A stretch of DNA of 64,000 nucleotides from Saccharomonospora xinjiangensis XJ-54. Lineage in GTDB: Bacteria > Actinomycetota > Actinomycetes > Mycobacteriales > Pseudonocardiaceae. Below, in pieces: positions 35,610 through 43,960 of the stretch (position 1 is the stretch's first letter; every line of letters starts with the position of its first letter). The translations under genes and the position numbers were made by a program. Under the pieces are notes generated by a model. That model saw nothing but the letters and a program-made list of their open reading frames with translations, was not told the origin of the DNA and searched no databases. The DNA lies in the NCBI RefSeq assembly GCF_000258175.1, contig NZ_JH636049.1, forward strand, positions 3,387,482 through 3,451,481, in the 5' to 3' direction.

Positions 35610-35985
35610 CGCTGCCGTCCATTTCAGACAGTCGCCGTCCCGCGCTGGGGCCCGCCTACTTTGTGTCCGCAGGCTGTGTACGGGTGTTTGTAGCTGGTGT
35701 ACTTGTGTCCGCAGGCTATGTGCGGGTGTTGGCAGTTTCGGTACGGGGGGTTGGCGTGTCCGCGCCGTAGGCTGCGGACACGCGTGCGGGAAGTGCGGAC
35801 ACGCGTGCGGGAAGTGGATCGTCAAGAGGTCAGGCCACTCGTGACCGGATCGAGCCCGAGTGGTCTGTCTCGAACGCGGAAAGTTTCGTGCCGCTTTCGA
35901 CCTTTTTTGCGCGGCTCTTCCGGGAGCCCGGAACGTGTTATAACCCCCTTGGCGGTAGCCGGAGAACGCCGAGCAGGGGGTGTGG
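35610..35985. other. Junction between the housekeeping block and the gene cluster
   Basis: About 375 bp with no gene. It contains dispersed repeat copy B (35663-35816) and then the promoter region of the LAL regulator, with TATAAC at 35939-35944. Three TTTCG-like motifs (TTTCG 35884, TTTCG 35895, TTTGC 35906) are spaced exactly 11 bp apart, resembling a SARP-type direct repeat, though not at the usual distance from the -10. Confidence 0.5.
35663..35816. repeat. Dispersed intergenic repeat, copy B
   Basis: About 154 bp homologous to copy A at 5423-5590. It begins GTGTCCGCAGGC (35663) and ends with two 21-bp tandem units starting TGCGGACACGCGTGCGGG (35773 and 35794). The ends are inverted: GTGTCCGCAGGC versus GGCTGCGGACAC, 11 of 12 positions complementary. 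It lies exactly at the boundary between prfA and the gene cluster. Confidence 0.75.
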
Positions 35986-38643
35986 ATGCCGGACCAGGGA
36001 GCCGCCCTCGACCAGCTCAGGTCGCTGCTCTCGGACTGCCGGAACGGCCGGGGCGGATTCGCGGTGGTCACCGGTGGGCTCGGCAGCGGGAAGACCGAAC
36101 TATTGCAGCGCTTCGCCGACAGGGCCGTCGAGGCCGGTGCGCTGGTGCTGTCCGCGAGCGGCGCGTGGAGTGAGCAGTCGCTCCAGGGCGGGATGCTGGA
36201 GCAATTGGTGCCAGGCGCTGGCACACCGGCCGAGGTCGCAAGCCGGTTGGCCGGTCTGATCATGTCTTGCGCGGGGAGTCCGACCGACCACCTGCCGAAG
36301 GCTCACCTTCTCCACGAGCTGTGCACGACGCTGCTGGAGCTGTCGCGCGAGCAGCCCGTGGTGGTGAGCATCGACGACGTCCAGTTCGCCGACAGTCTCT
36401 CGCAGCAGTTCCTGCTCCACCTGCGGCGGAGAGTCTCGTCCTCCAGGGTGCTGCTGGTCCTCGGCGAGTGGGATCATTGCCACCCGCTGGCCTCGCTGTT
36501 GCACGCGGAGGTCAACCGGAGACCGGCCTGCCGGATCCACCTCGGTCCGCTGAGCGAATCGGGGATCGCCACCCTGCTCGCGAAACACACGGATTCCCGC
36601 ACCTCGGCCGAACTCGCCCCGTTGTGGCGGCGGTGGAGCGGCGGCAACGTCATGTTGGTGCGGGCGATGCTCGATGATCTCGTCGCCGGTCACGTGGCCG
36701 ACGATCACAACCTTGGGCCCTCCGCCGTCGCGTCGGTGCTGTCGGCAGTGCATCGCTGGGAGCCGTCGATTCCGGCCGTCGCACAGGCGATGGCCGTGCT
36801 CGGGGACGACTGTTCCGTTGACGTCGTCGCCCGCCTCGCCGAGGTCTCCACCGAGATCGCGCAACAGATCGTGGCGTTCCTGGGAACCTCGGGCCTTGCG
36901 CTCGGCACGCGGTTCCGCCATCCCGGTGCGCGTGCGGCAGTGCTGGACAGTCTGTCCAGTGCCGAACGATCCGCGTTGCACGGACGTGCGGCGGAGGTGC
37001 TGTACCACAGAGGCGACGATGCGAGCACGGTCGCGGCACACCTGCTCGCGCTCGGCAGGCTCGACGGTGGGTGCGCCCGCTGGTCGGTGGACGTGTTGCG
37101 TGTCGCCGCCGAACAGGCGTTGTCCGCCGACGACGTCGATGCGGCGATCCGGTGCCTGGAGCTCGCGCTCACCTCGGCCGAGGGGCCGCAACACGTCGAG
37201 GTGAGCAGGATGCTGGTGCGCGCGTGGTGGCGCGTCAATCCCTCGGCCTCCGCCGCGTACCTCGATCCGCTGCGCACGGCGCTGTGGGACGGCGCGCTAC
37301 GTGGTCGCGACGTGGTGATCCTGCTCTGGCACGCCCTGTGGACCGGCGACCACACCACTGTCGAGCGGGGACTGGAGGAGTGCGGGAAGGACCCGCGCAA
37401 GCTCGACGTGCAGTCGGCCGCGGAGCTGAGAATCCTCTGCCGGTTCCACGGTGTCGGCGCGGGTTCTCTCGGCGGTACGCTCGAGGTGAGGCGGGACACC
37501 GATCCCTGGGCGGAAGCCGGGACCGCACTCGGGCAGTTCTGGACCAGCAGTTTCGACCGGCAGGCGGTGGCCGCGGCCGAGCACGTCCTCAAGAGCTGCC
37601 GTCCTGGTGAGACGGTGCCCGAGGTGGTCGCCACCGCGCTCCTTGTGCTCAGCTTCGCGGGCGACATCGGCAGCGCCGCCCACTGGTGCGGCAGGGTGAT
37701 CGACGAAGCGGTCAACGGTGGGGTGCGGACCTGGCAGGCGTTCTTCGAGGTGGTGCGGGCGCACCTGACCCTGCGGAGAGGTGACCCGGCCACCGCGTTC
37801 CGCCTCGCCGAGTCGGCGATGAGTCTCCTGCCGGCACAGAGCTGGGGTGTTTCGATCGGCTACCCCACCGCCGTGCTGCTCACCGCGCTCACGGAACTCG
37901 GGGATCTACCGCGCCTCGACGAACTGCTGCGCCTGCCGGTTCCCGAAGCGATGTTCGACAACGTCGTGGGGCTGTTCTACCTGCATGCCCGTGGACACGC
38001 CCAGCTCGCGTGCGGCCGTGTCCTCGCCGCGATCAGCGACTTCCAGCACTGCGGCCTCCGGATGGAGCAGCGGGGTTCGGACCTTCCGCTGGTGGCGCCG
38101 TGGCGGCTCGACCTCGCGGAGGCCAATCTCGCCCTCGGCAGGCGCGACGCTGCTCGCGACCTCGTCACCCAGCAGCTCACGCGGCCGAGCACCGACAGGT
38201 GGACCAGGGGCGTCGCCCTGCGTGTCCTCGCCGACCTCAGCGCGCCGCGCGATCGCGAGTTCCTGTTGACGGAGTCGGTCGAGTTGTTGCGCGCGGCCGG
38301 AGACGGCCTCGCGCTCGCGAAGTCTCAGCGGCACCTGGACCGCCTGGCCTCGGGCACGTCGGCACCTGCCGAAGACCTCGCCGACACCGCCGTCGCGCGG
38401 GAACCTCAGGGCGAAGCCGCGGTGGCGTCGATGTTGAGCGACTCCGAACGCCGGGTCGCCGAGCTGGCGGCGGCCGGTCGCACGAATCGCGAGATCAGCG
38501 CGCTGCTCTACATCACCGTGAGCACGGTGGAACAGCACCTGACCAGGGTGTACCGGAAGCTTGGCGTGAAGGGTCGCGCCGAGTTGCCGAGAGAACTGAC
38601 CTCCCTTGGCATTCACGCCGATGTCTGCGGCACGGGTGCCTGA
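35986..38643 (+). CDS. LAL-type (LuxR-family) large ATP-binding transcriptional regulator
   Basis: An 885-residue regulator. The N-terminal AAA-like ATPase has Walker A VTGGLGSGKTELLQRF (about residues 28-43) and Walker B-like VVVSIDDVQFADS. A long TPR-like helical middle follows. The C-terminal LuxR helix-turn-helix is LSDSERRVAELAAAGRTNRE through YITVSTVEQHLTRVYRKLG. I chose the ATG at 35986 with AGGGGG 5 nt before it; a GTG two codons earlier is possible. LAL regulators typically activate macrolide and polyene clusters. As the first gene on this side it is a likely pathway activator together with the SARP. A perfect TAGGGGTAACCCCTA site at 43732 is a candidate target. Confidence 0.9.
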   Translation: MPDQGAALDQLRSLLSDCRNGRGGFAVVTGGLGSGKTELLQRFADRAVEAGALVLSASGAWSEQSLQGGMLEQLVPGAGTPAEVASRLAGLIMSCAGSPTDHLPKAHLLHELCTTLLELSREQPVVVSIDDVQFADSLSQQFLLHLRRRVSSSRVLLVLGEWDHCHPLASLLHAEVNRRPACRIHLGPLSESGIATLLAKHTDSRTSAELAPLWRRWSGGNVMLVRAMLDDLVAGHVADDHNLGPSAVASVLSAVHRWEPSIPAVAQAMAVLGDDCSVDVVARLAEVSTEIAQQIVAFLGTSGLALGTRFRHPGARAAVLDSLSSAERSALHGRAAEVLYHRGDDASTVAAHLLALGRLDGGCARWSVDVLRVAAEQALSADDVDAAIRCLELALTSAEGPQHVEVSRMLVRAWWRVNPSASAAYLDPLRTALWDGALRGRDVVILLWHALWTGDHTTVERGLEECGKDPRKLDVQSAAELRILCRFHGVGAGSLGGTLEVRRDTDPWAEAGTALGQFWTSSFDRQAVAAAEHVLKSCRPGETVPEVVATALLVLSFAGDIGSAAHWCGRVIDEAVNGGVRTWQAFFEVVRAHLTLRRGDPATAFRLAESAMSLLPAQSWGVSIGYPTAVLLTALTELGDLPRLDELLRLPVPEAMFDNVVGLFYLHARGHAQLACGRVLAAISDFQHCGLRMEQRGSDLPLVAPWRLDLAEANLALGRRDAARDLVTQQLTRPSTDRWTRGVALRVLADLSAPRDREFLLTESVELLRAAGDGLALAKSQRHLDRLASGTSAPAEDLADTAVAREPQGEAAVASMLSDSERRVAELAAAGRTNREISALLYITVSTVEQHLTRVYRKLGVKGRAELPRELTSLGIHADVCGTGA

Positions 38644-38680
38644 TCTTGTTCGCGATCAACAGCACAGAAGGAGACCACCC

Positions 38681-39907
38681 ATGGCACCCGAGCCCCGCTG
38701 TCGCATCTGCGGCGACGCGGTCGTCGAATTCCTCGACTTCGGCACGCAACCCCTCTCGGACGCCTTCCGTGATCCCGGCGACACGGCAGAGGAATTCACC
38801 TACCGGCTCGCGGTCGGCCGGTGCGGAACGTGCGGCATGGTGCAGCTGACCGAGGAGGTACCCAGGGAAGAGATGTTCCACGAGGAGTACCCATACCTCT
38901 CGCGCGGTTCCTCAGTGATGCGGGAACATTTCCGCTCGCTCGCCGAGCGGTTCCTCACGACGGAGTTGTCCGGAGACGACGCGTTCATCGTCGAACTGGG
39001 CTGCAACGACGGCACCATGCTGAAGACCGTCGCCGAAGCGGGAGTGCGGCACCTCGGCGTGGAACCCTCGGGTGCCGTGGCGGATCTGGCTGCCGAAGAG
39101 GGCGTTCGGGTGCGCAAGGACTTCTTCGAGGAGGCCACTGCACTCGACATCGTCGCCACCGAGGGGCAGGCGGACGTCATCTACGCGGCCAACACGCTGT
39201 GCCACATCCCGTACATGTCGTCGATCCTGCGGGGCGTCACCGCGCTCCTGCGGCCGGAAGGCATTTTCGTCTTCGAGGACCCTTACCTCGGCGACATCGT
39301 CGAGCGCACGTCGTTCGATCAGATCTACGACGAGCACTTCTTCCTCTTCAGCGCGTCGTCCGTTGACGAGATGGCTCGCAGGCACGACCTCGAACTCGTC
39401 GATGTCGAGCGGCTTCCCGTACACGGCGGGGAGGTCCGGTACACGCTGGCGCGGCCAGGAGCGCGGAAGCGTGGCGCGGCGGTCGAGGAGTTGCTCGCCG
39501 AGGAGCGCGGTCGAGGACTGGGTGATCTCGCGGTGCTGGAGCGCTTCGCGGAGCGGGTCCGCGAAGTCAGGGACGACCTGGTGGCGTTGCTGACGCGCCT
39601 GCGCGCGGAGGGCCATCGCATCGTGGGCTACGGCGCGACCGCGAAGAGCGCCACCGTGACCAACTTCTGCGGTATCGGGCCGGATCTCGTGGAGTTCGTG
39701 TGTGACACCACCCCGGCCAAGCAACACAAGCTGACGCCCGGCTCGCACATCCCGGTGCGGCCACCGGAGGCGTTCTCCGACGACTACCCGCCGTACGCCT
39801 TGTTGTTCGCGTGGAACCACGCCGACGAGATCATGGCCAAGGAACAGGCTTTCCGGGAGGCCGGTGGCCGGTGGATCCGGTATGTGCCGGACGTCCACGT
39901 GGTCTGA
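38681..39907 (+). CDS. NDP-4-keto-deoxyhexose 3-C-methyltransferase (EvaC/TylC3 type)
   Basis: A 408-residue SAM enzyme that adds a methyl branch at C3 of a 4-keto-2,6-dideoxyhexose nucleotide. The N-terminus has a zinc site formed by CRICGD and CGTCGMVQL. The SAM domain carries FIVELGCNDGTMLK and DVIYAANTLCHIPYM. The active-site region has YDEHFFLFSASSV and HGGEVRYT. The C-terminal domain contains GHRIVGYGATAKSATVTNF. AGAAGGAG precedes the ATG. It follows the regulator by 37 nt and runs into the ketoreductase gene, so these sugar genes are co-transcribed. Confidence 0.9.
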   Translation: MAPEPRCRICGDAVVEFLDFGTQPLSDAFRDPGDTAEEFTYRLAVGRCGTCGMVQLTEEVPREEMFHEEYPYLSRGSSVMREHFRSLAERFLTTELSGDDAFIVELGCNDGTMLKTVAEAGVRHLGVEPSGAVADLAAEEGVRVRKDFFEEATALDIVATEGQADVIYAANTLCHIPYMSSILRGVTALLRPEGIFVFEDPYLGDIVERTSFDQIYDEHFFLFSASSVDEMARRHDLELVDVERLPVHGGEVRYTLARPGARKRGAAVEELLAEERGRGLGDLAVLERFAERVREVRDDLVALLTRLRAEGHRIVGYGATAKSATVTNFCGIGPDLVEFVCDTTPAKQHKLTPGSHIPVRPPEAFSDDYPPYALLFAWNHADEIMAKEQAFREAGGRWIRYVPDVHVV

Positions 39908-39909
39908 CG

Positions 39910-40878
39910 ATGCAGCGGACGCTCACCGGAGTCAGGGTTGTGGTGCTCGGCGGTTCCGGGTTTGTCGGATCGGCCGCCGCCGCACGGTTCGCCGAGGCGG
40001 GGGCGACGGTGCGGTCGGTGTCCCTCAGCGGTCGCGCACCGTTCCCCGGTGCCGAGACCGTGGCCGCCGACCTCACCGAACCCGGCCGCGTCGCCGAGGT
40101 GATCGAGGATGCGGATGTGGTGCTGCCTCTCGTGCTCTACACCGGCGGCGGCACCTACCGGGTCGGGCAGGGTGAAGCCGACGCGGCGGCACGGGTCAAC
40201 ATCGCCGTCGTGAGGGCGGTGGTCGCCGCCGCGCAACGACGCCTTGTCGTGTTCGCCGGATCGACGTCGCAGGTCGGCGCCGGGGCGGGGGAGCGCATCG
40301 ACGGCACCGAGACCGACGAGCCCACCACCGAGTACGACCGGCAGAAGTCGGTGGCCGAGCGCGCTGTGCTCGACGGCGGCGGGATCAGCCTGCGGCTTCC
40401 CACCGTGTACGGCCCTTCCCCGAGCACGCTCGACCGGGGCGTGGTCACGGCGATGATCCGCAAGGCACTGGCCGGTGAACGGCTGACGGTGTGGGGCGAC
40501 GGCGCGACGGAACGGGATCTCGTCTTCGTCGAGGACGTGGCCAGTGCCTTCGTGCACGCCGTCGTCAACGCCGACCGCGTGGCGGGAAGGCACTGGCCGC
40601 TCGGCTCCGGCAGGGGAGTGAGGGTTCGCGAGTTGTTCGAGACGGTCGCGGCTGCCGTGGCCGTCCACACCGGACGCCCGCCGGTGCCGGTGGTGTCGAT
40701 TCCACCGCCGCGCACGGCCACCGCGATGGACGTGCGCAGCCTCGTCGTCGATCCCACGGCGTTCACCACGGCTACCGGGTGGAGAGCCACGGTCGGTGTC
40801 GCGGACGGGATCACCGCGACCGTCTCCGCCGTGGCGGATCAGGCAGGCAGGCCCGGCGACCCCTATTTCGCCGGTTAG
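39910..40878 (+). CDS. NDP-hexose 4-ketoreductase/epimerase (extended SDR)
   Basis: A 322-residue extended short-chain dehydrogenase. The Rossmann motif is VVVLGGSGFVGSAAAARFAEAG. The catalytic pair appears as YDRQK with the preceding serines of FAGSTSQVG. The substrate region includes LRLPTVYGP and GDGATERDLVFVEDVA. In C-methylated aminosugar pathways such a protein performs the final stereospecific reduction at C4 (EvaE-like role). Its ATG lies 2 nt after the methyltransferase stop. It could also act as an epimerase; sequence alone does not decide. Confidence 0.82.
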   Translation: MQRTLTGVRVVVLGGSGFVGSAAAARFAEAGATVRSVSLSGRAPFPGAETVAADLTEPGRVAEVIEDADVVLPLVLYTGGGTYRVGQGEADAAARVNIAVVRAVVAAAQRRLVVFAGSTSQVGAGAGERIDGTETDEPTTEYDRQKSVAERAVLDGGGISLRLPTVYGPSPSTLDRGVVTAMIRKALAGERLTVWGDGATERDLVFVEDVASAFVHAVVNADRVAGRHWPLGSGRGVRVRELFETVAAAVAVHTGRPPVPVVSIPPPRTATAMDVRSLVVDPTAFTTATGWRATVGVADGITATVSAVADQAGRPGDPYFAG

Positions 40879-40932
40879 GGGGCGCAGGGCGGTTGACCGT
40901 CGCGATCGGACACAACGAAGCTTGCCTTTGTA

Positions 40933-40970
40933 GGCCGGTCAGCCTGTCCCGGGCCGGTCACGGCCGGTCA
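40933..40970. repeat. Three GGCCGGTCA motifs before the 2,3-dehydratase gene
   Basis: GGCCGGTCA occurs at 40933-40941, 40952-40960 and 40962-40970. The last two form a 10-bp tandem repeat. They sit in the 134-bp gap between the ketoreductase and 2,3-dehydratase genes and could be a regulator site. There is no direct evidence of function. Confidence 0.4.
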
Positions 40971-41012
40971 CCGGCATCGCGGAAACGCCAGTCCTGCCGA
41001 AGGAGTAGCTCG

Positions 41013-42443
41013 GTGGTCGCTCCCTTCCGTCCCTCGTCGCGCAGTGCAGCCGAGTCGCGGCTGATCGACTCGTGGTTCGCGCAGGGATCGCACCTGCGCG
41101 GTGCCGAGCACGTGCGCGACTGGCTTTCCGGAATGTCCCGGCACGCCTGGATGGAGACAACGCGAGCGGGTCTCGACGAGCTGCCGGGGTGGACGCGAGA
41201 CCCGGAAACGGGCTTCCTCCGGCACCACACCGGCCGCTTCTTCGGCGTCGAGGCGGTGACGGTGGACCATGTCGGCGCCGCGGTGCCCCACTGGCAGCAG
41301 CCGATCATCAACCAGCCGGAGATCGGCATTCTCGGCATCCTCGTGCGGGAGATCGACGGTGTGCTCCACTGCCTGATCCAGGCCAAGCAGGAGCCAGGCA
41401 ATCCGGGCGGTGGCCTGCAACTGTCTCCGACGGTGCAGGCGACCCGCAGCAACTACACGGGTGTGCACAAGGGCAGGGCGATCCCGTATCTGGAGTACTT
41501 CCGCGAGCCACTCGGCCGAAGGGTGCTCGTGGACATCCGCCAGTCGGAGCAGGGTGCGTGGTTCTACCGCAAGCGCAACCGCAACATGGTGGTGGAGGCC
41601 GGCGACGACGTCGAAGCCATCGACGGTTTCGGCTGGCTGACTCTGCGTCAGCTCGCCGAGCTGCTCAGCGTGCCGGACCTGGTGAACATGGACACCCGAA
41701 CGGTGCTGGCCTGCCTGCCGGGAGGCGGTGCCTATTGGGCGGACGCCGTTGCCGCCAACGGCGGCTTCCTCACCGCACTGGCGAGGTCGGCGGATCCGGC
41801 CGCGCCGTCCGTGCACACCACCGACGAGGTGCTGAGCTGGATCACCGAGGCCAGGACTCGCACCGAGCTGCGCGTCGAGAAGAGGGCACTCCGGGGGCTC
41901 GAAGGCTGGCAGGAACGAAACGGCGTCATCTCCCACCACAGTGGACGGTTTTTCTCGGTCGTCGGTGTCCACGTCAGTGCGGGCGGCCGCGAGGTCGGTG
42001 CGTGGTCACAGCCGATGATCGAGCCTGCTGGAACGGGCGTGATCGCCTTCCTCGTCCGAGAGATCGACGGCGTGTTGCACGTCCTGACCCATGCCCGCAC
42101 CGAACCCGGTTACGCCGACGTCGTGGAGCTGGCTCCGACCGTGCAGTGCGCTCCGGAGAACTACGCTGTGCTCCCTGACTCGGCGCGTCCCCGGTTCCTC
42201 GCCGAAGTGCTGCGCTCGGACAGAGTCCGGTTCGACACGGTGCTGTCCGAGGAGGGTGGCCGGTTTCTCGGTGCGCAGAACCGGTACCTGATCGTGGAAA
42301 GCGACGTGGACGTGGCCAGGGACGACCCCGAGTACCGGTGGCTGACGCTGGCACAGTACGACGAGCTGCTTCGGCACAGCTTCTACGTCAACATCCAGGC
42401 CCGCAGTCTGGTGCTGTGCCTGCGGAGCCTGGCCGTGGTGTGA
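41013..42443 (+). CDS. NDP-hexose 2,3-dehydratase (EvaA/TylX3 type)
   Basis: A 476-residue enzyme that removes the C2 hydroxyl of NDP-4-keto-6-deoxyglucose, the first committed step to 2-deoxysugars. The protein is an internal duplication of a Nudix-like fold. The halves share GILVREIDGVLHCLIQAKQE and FLVREIDGVLHVLTHARTE, then LQLSPTVQATRSNY and VELAPTVQCAPENY, and FGWLTLRQLAELL and YRWLTLAQYDELL. I chose the GTG at 41013, with GGAG 7 nt upstream. The much longer open frame to the left overlaps the previous gene in another frame. Confidence 0.93.
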   Translation: MVAPFRPSSRSAAESRLIDSWFAQGSHLRGAEHVRDWLSGMSRHAWMETTRAGLDELPGWTRDPETGFLRHHTGRFFGVEAVTVDHVGAAVPHWQQPIINQPEIGILGILVREIDGVLHCLIQAKQEPGNPGGGLQLSPTVQATRSNYTGVHKGRAIPYLEYFREPLGRRVLVDIRQSEQGAWFYRKRNRNMVVEAGDDVEAIDGFGWLTLRQLAELLSVPDLVNMDTRTVLACLPGGGAYWADAVAANGGFLTALARSADPAAPSVHTTDEVLSWITEARTRTELRVEKRALRGLEGWQERNGVISHHSGRFFSVVGVHVSAGGREVGAWSQPMIEPAGTGVIAFLVREIDGVLHVLTHARTEPGYADVVELAPTVQCAPENYAVLPDSARPRFLAEVLRSDRVRFDTVLSEEGGRFLGAQNRYLIVESDVDVARDDPEYRWLTLAQYDELLRHSFYVNIQARSLVLCLRSLAVV

Positions 42444-42490
42444 GGCGTTCGATCGGTGAGGGTTCGTGACGCTTCAGATCAGGCAAGGAG

Positions 42491-42560
42491 TCACGCGTGC
42501 GAGAAGTGCGGTCACGCGTGCGAGAAGTGCGGTCACGCGTGCGAGAAGTGCGGACACGGC
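42491..42560. repeat. Tandem 21-bp repeat (dispersed repeat copy C)
   Basis: Three perfect consecutive 21-bp units beginning TCACGCGTGCGAGAAG (42491, 42512, 42533) and a partial fourth starting ACACGG. The unit matches the tails of copies A and B apart from a few bases. It occupies the 117-bp gap between two convergent genes, where it may help end transcription. Confidence 0.85.
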
Positions 42561-43670
42561 TCAGATCGTTGACAGGACCGACCTCAGCGCTTCGATGACG
42601 CGGTCCTGGGTTTCGCGAGGCAGCGAGGGATACATCGGCAGGGAGAAGATCTCCTTGGCCACGGATTCGGTGACGGGCAGGCTGCCCTCGGCGTATCCGA
42701 GATGCGCGAAACCGGTCATGGTGTGGACCGGCCACGGGTAGCTGATGTTCAGCTGGATGTCGTGGGCCTTCAGCGCGTCGAGGATCTCGTCGCGGCGTGG
42801 GTGGCGCACGACGTAGACGTAGTACACGTGGGTGTTGCCCTCGGCGGTGGTCGGCAGCACGAGATCGGTGCCGGACAGGGCCTCGGCGTAGCGGTCGGCG
42901 ACGGCCTGCCTTCCCTTGACGTACTGGTCGAGCCTGCGCAGCTTGCGGCGCAGGATCTCGGCCTGAACCTCGTCGAGCCGGCAGTTGTGCCCCGGCGTCT
43001 CGACGACGTAGTACCGCTGCTCCATGCCGTAGTAGCGGTGCCTGCGCAGGTTGGCGTCGATGGTCGCGTCACCGGTGATGGTCGCGCCGCCGTCGCCGTA
43101 GGCACCGAGCACCTTCGTCGGATAGAAGGAGAACGCCGCCGCCGTGCCCATGGACCCGGCCACGGTGCCGTGGTGCCGTGCGCCGTGTGCTTGAGCGCAG
43201 TCTTCGAGGATGAGCACGTCGTGTTTGTCGGCGAGCCTGCGCAGCGGTTCCATTTCGACGCACTGGCCGTAGAGATGAACGGGGAGCAGGCAGCGGGTCC
43301 TCGGCGTGATCGCCGCTGCCACCTGCTCGACGTTCATCAGATACGTGGAGGGGTCAACATCGACGAACACCGGGGTCGCGCCGACCGCGTCGATGGCGAG
43401 GACGGTGGGGGCCGCCGTGTTCGCCACGGTGATCACCTCGTCACCCCTGCCGATGCCCATGGCCTGTAGCGCGAGCCGGATCGCGTTGGTCCCGTTATCG
43501 ACGCCGACGCAGTGGGCAACGCCGTGGTAGCCGGCGAACTCCGCCTCGAACGACGAGACACTCTTCCCGAGAACGAGCCGTCCCGAGGAGAAGACGGTCT
43601 CGACCGCGTCGAGGATGTCGTCGTGCTCGTCGTGGTATTCGGGCAGATAGTCCCAGACCAGCGTTGGCAT
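42561..43670 (-). CDS. DegT/DnrJ/EryC1-family sugar aminotransferase
   Basis: A 369-residue PLP enzyme that transaminates a keto-sugar nucleotide, most likely at C3 before or alongside C-methylation (EvaB-like role). Motifs: [50 protein letters not shown], and the PLP lysine in [18 protein letters not shown] chose the ATG at 43670, preceded by AGGGAC; longer starts add a basic stretch and run over the promoter palindrome. It is transcribed leftwards, opposite to the other sugar genes, from a promoter whose -35 lies in TAGGGGTAACCCCTA. Confidence 0.9.
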   Translation of the reverse strand: MPTLVWDYLPEYHDEHDDILDAVETVFSSGRLVLGKSVSSFEAEFAGYHGVAHCVGVDNGTNAIRLALQAMGIGRGDEVITVANTAAPTVLAIDAVGATPVFVDVDPSTYLMNVEQVAAAITPRTRCLLPVHLYGQCVEMEPLRRLADKHDVLILEDCAQAHGARHHGTVAGSMGTAAAFSFYPTKVLGAYGDGGATITGDATIDANLRRHRYYGMEQRYYVVETPGHNCRLDEVQAEILRRKLRRLDQYVKGRQAVADRYAEALSGTDLVLPTTAEGNTHVYYVYVVRHPRRDEILDALKAHDIQLNISYPWPVHTMTGFAHLGYAEGSLPVTESVAKEIFSLPMYPSLPRETQDRVIEALRSVLSTI

Positions 43671-43709
43671 GTCGTCCCTGTCGTCCGTCGGCTCGCGCGA
43701 TTCGCCGCC

Positions 43710-43746
43710 AGCATAGGCACGTGTGCGGCCGTAGGGGTAACCCCTA
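43710..43746 (-). promoter_or_regulatory. Aminotransferase promoter with a TAGGGGT palindrome
   Basis: On the minus strand TATGCT (43710-43715) is a good -10. Seventeen bp upstream, the -35 position falls inside a perfect 15-bp palindrome, TAGGGGTAACCCCTA (43732-43746). A symmetrical site over the -35 is where LuxR-type regulators often act. The pathway LAL protein is an obvious candidate, but this is inference. Confidence 0.6.
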
Positions 43747-43830
43747 ACCCGGCGCGCGAACAGGGCTGATCGGCCGCGTGGCCGCGGTGCGGAATGCTCC
43801 GTTCCGCCTATCGAAGGGCTCTGCCGAGGA

Positions 43831-43848
43831 TAGGGGAGCGGTAGGGGT
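43831..43848 (+). promoter_or_regulatory. Direct TAGGGG repeats with 11-bp spacing upstream of the glycosyltransferase gene
   Basis: TAGGGG at 43831-43836 and TAGGGGT at 43842-43848 are offset by exactly 11 bp, one helical turn, the spacing used by SARP activators. The same hexamer forms the palindrome at 43732-43746. TACGGT (43872-43877) is a possible -10 for the rightward genes, farther away than is usual for SARP sites. Confidence 0.5.
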
Positions 43849-43960
43849 GTCGGTCGTCTCGGTGAGGCTTCTACGGTGACGGCGGCGGCCGTAGTTCTAG
43901 AGATCAACGTGTGATCCGCTGCGTTCCCGTGCCGCCGCGTTTCTTCCCAGTGGAGCCGAC

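Noticed and set aside
40491..41012. A longer 2,3-dehydratase reading frame
   Set aside because: The upstream part overlaps the ketoreductase gene and is Arg-rich, as out-of-frame high-GC sequence is. The GTG at 41013 has a good ribosome site.
42481..42560. CRISPR array suggested by the regular 21-bp repeat
   Set aside because: The units are directly adjacent with no spacers and are too short. No cas genes are nearby, and related units occur at two other intergenic sites.
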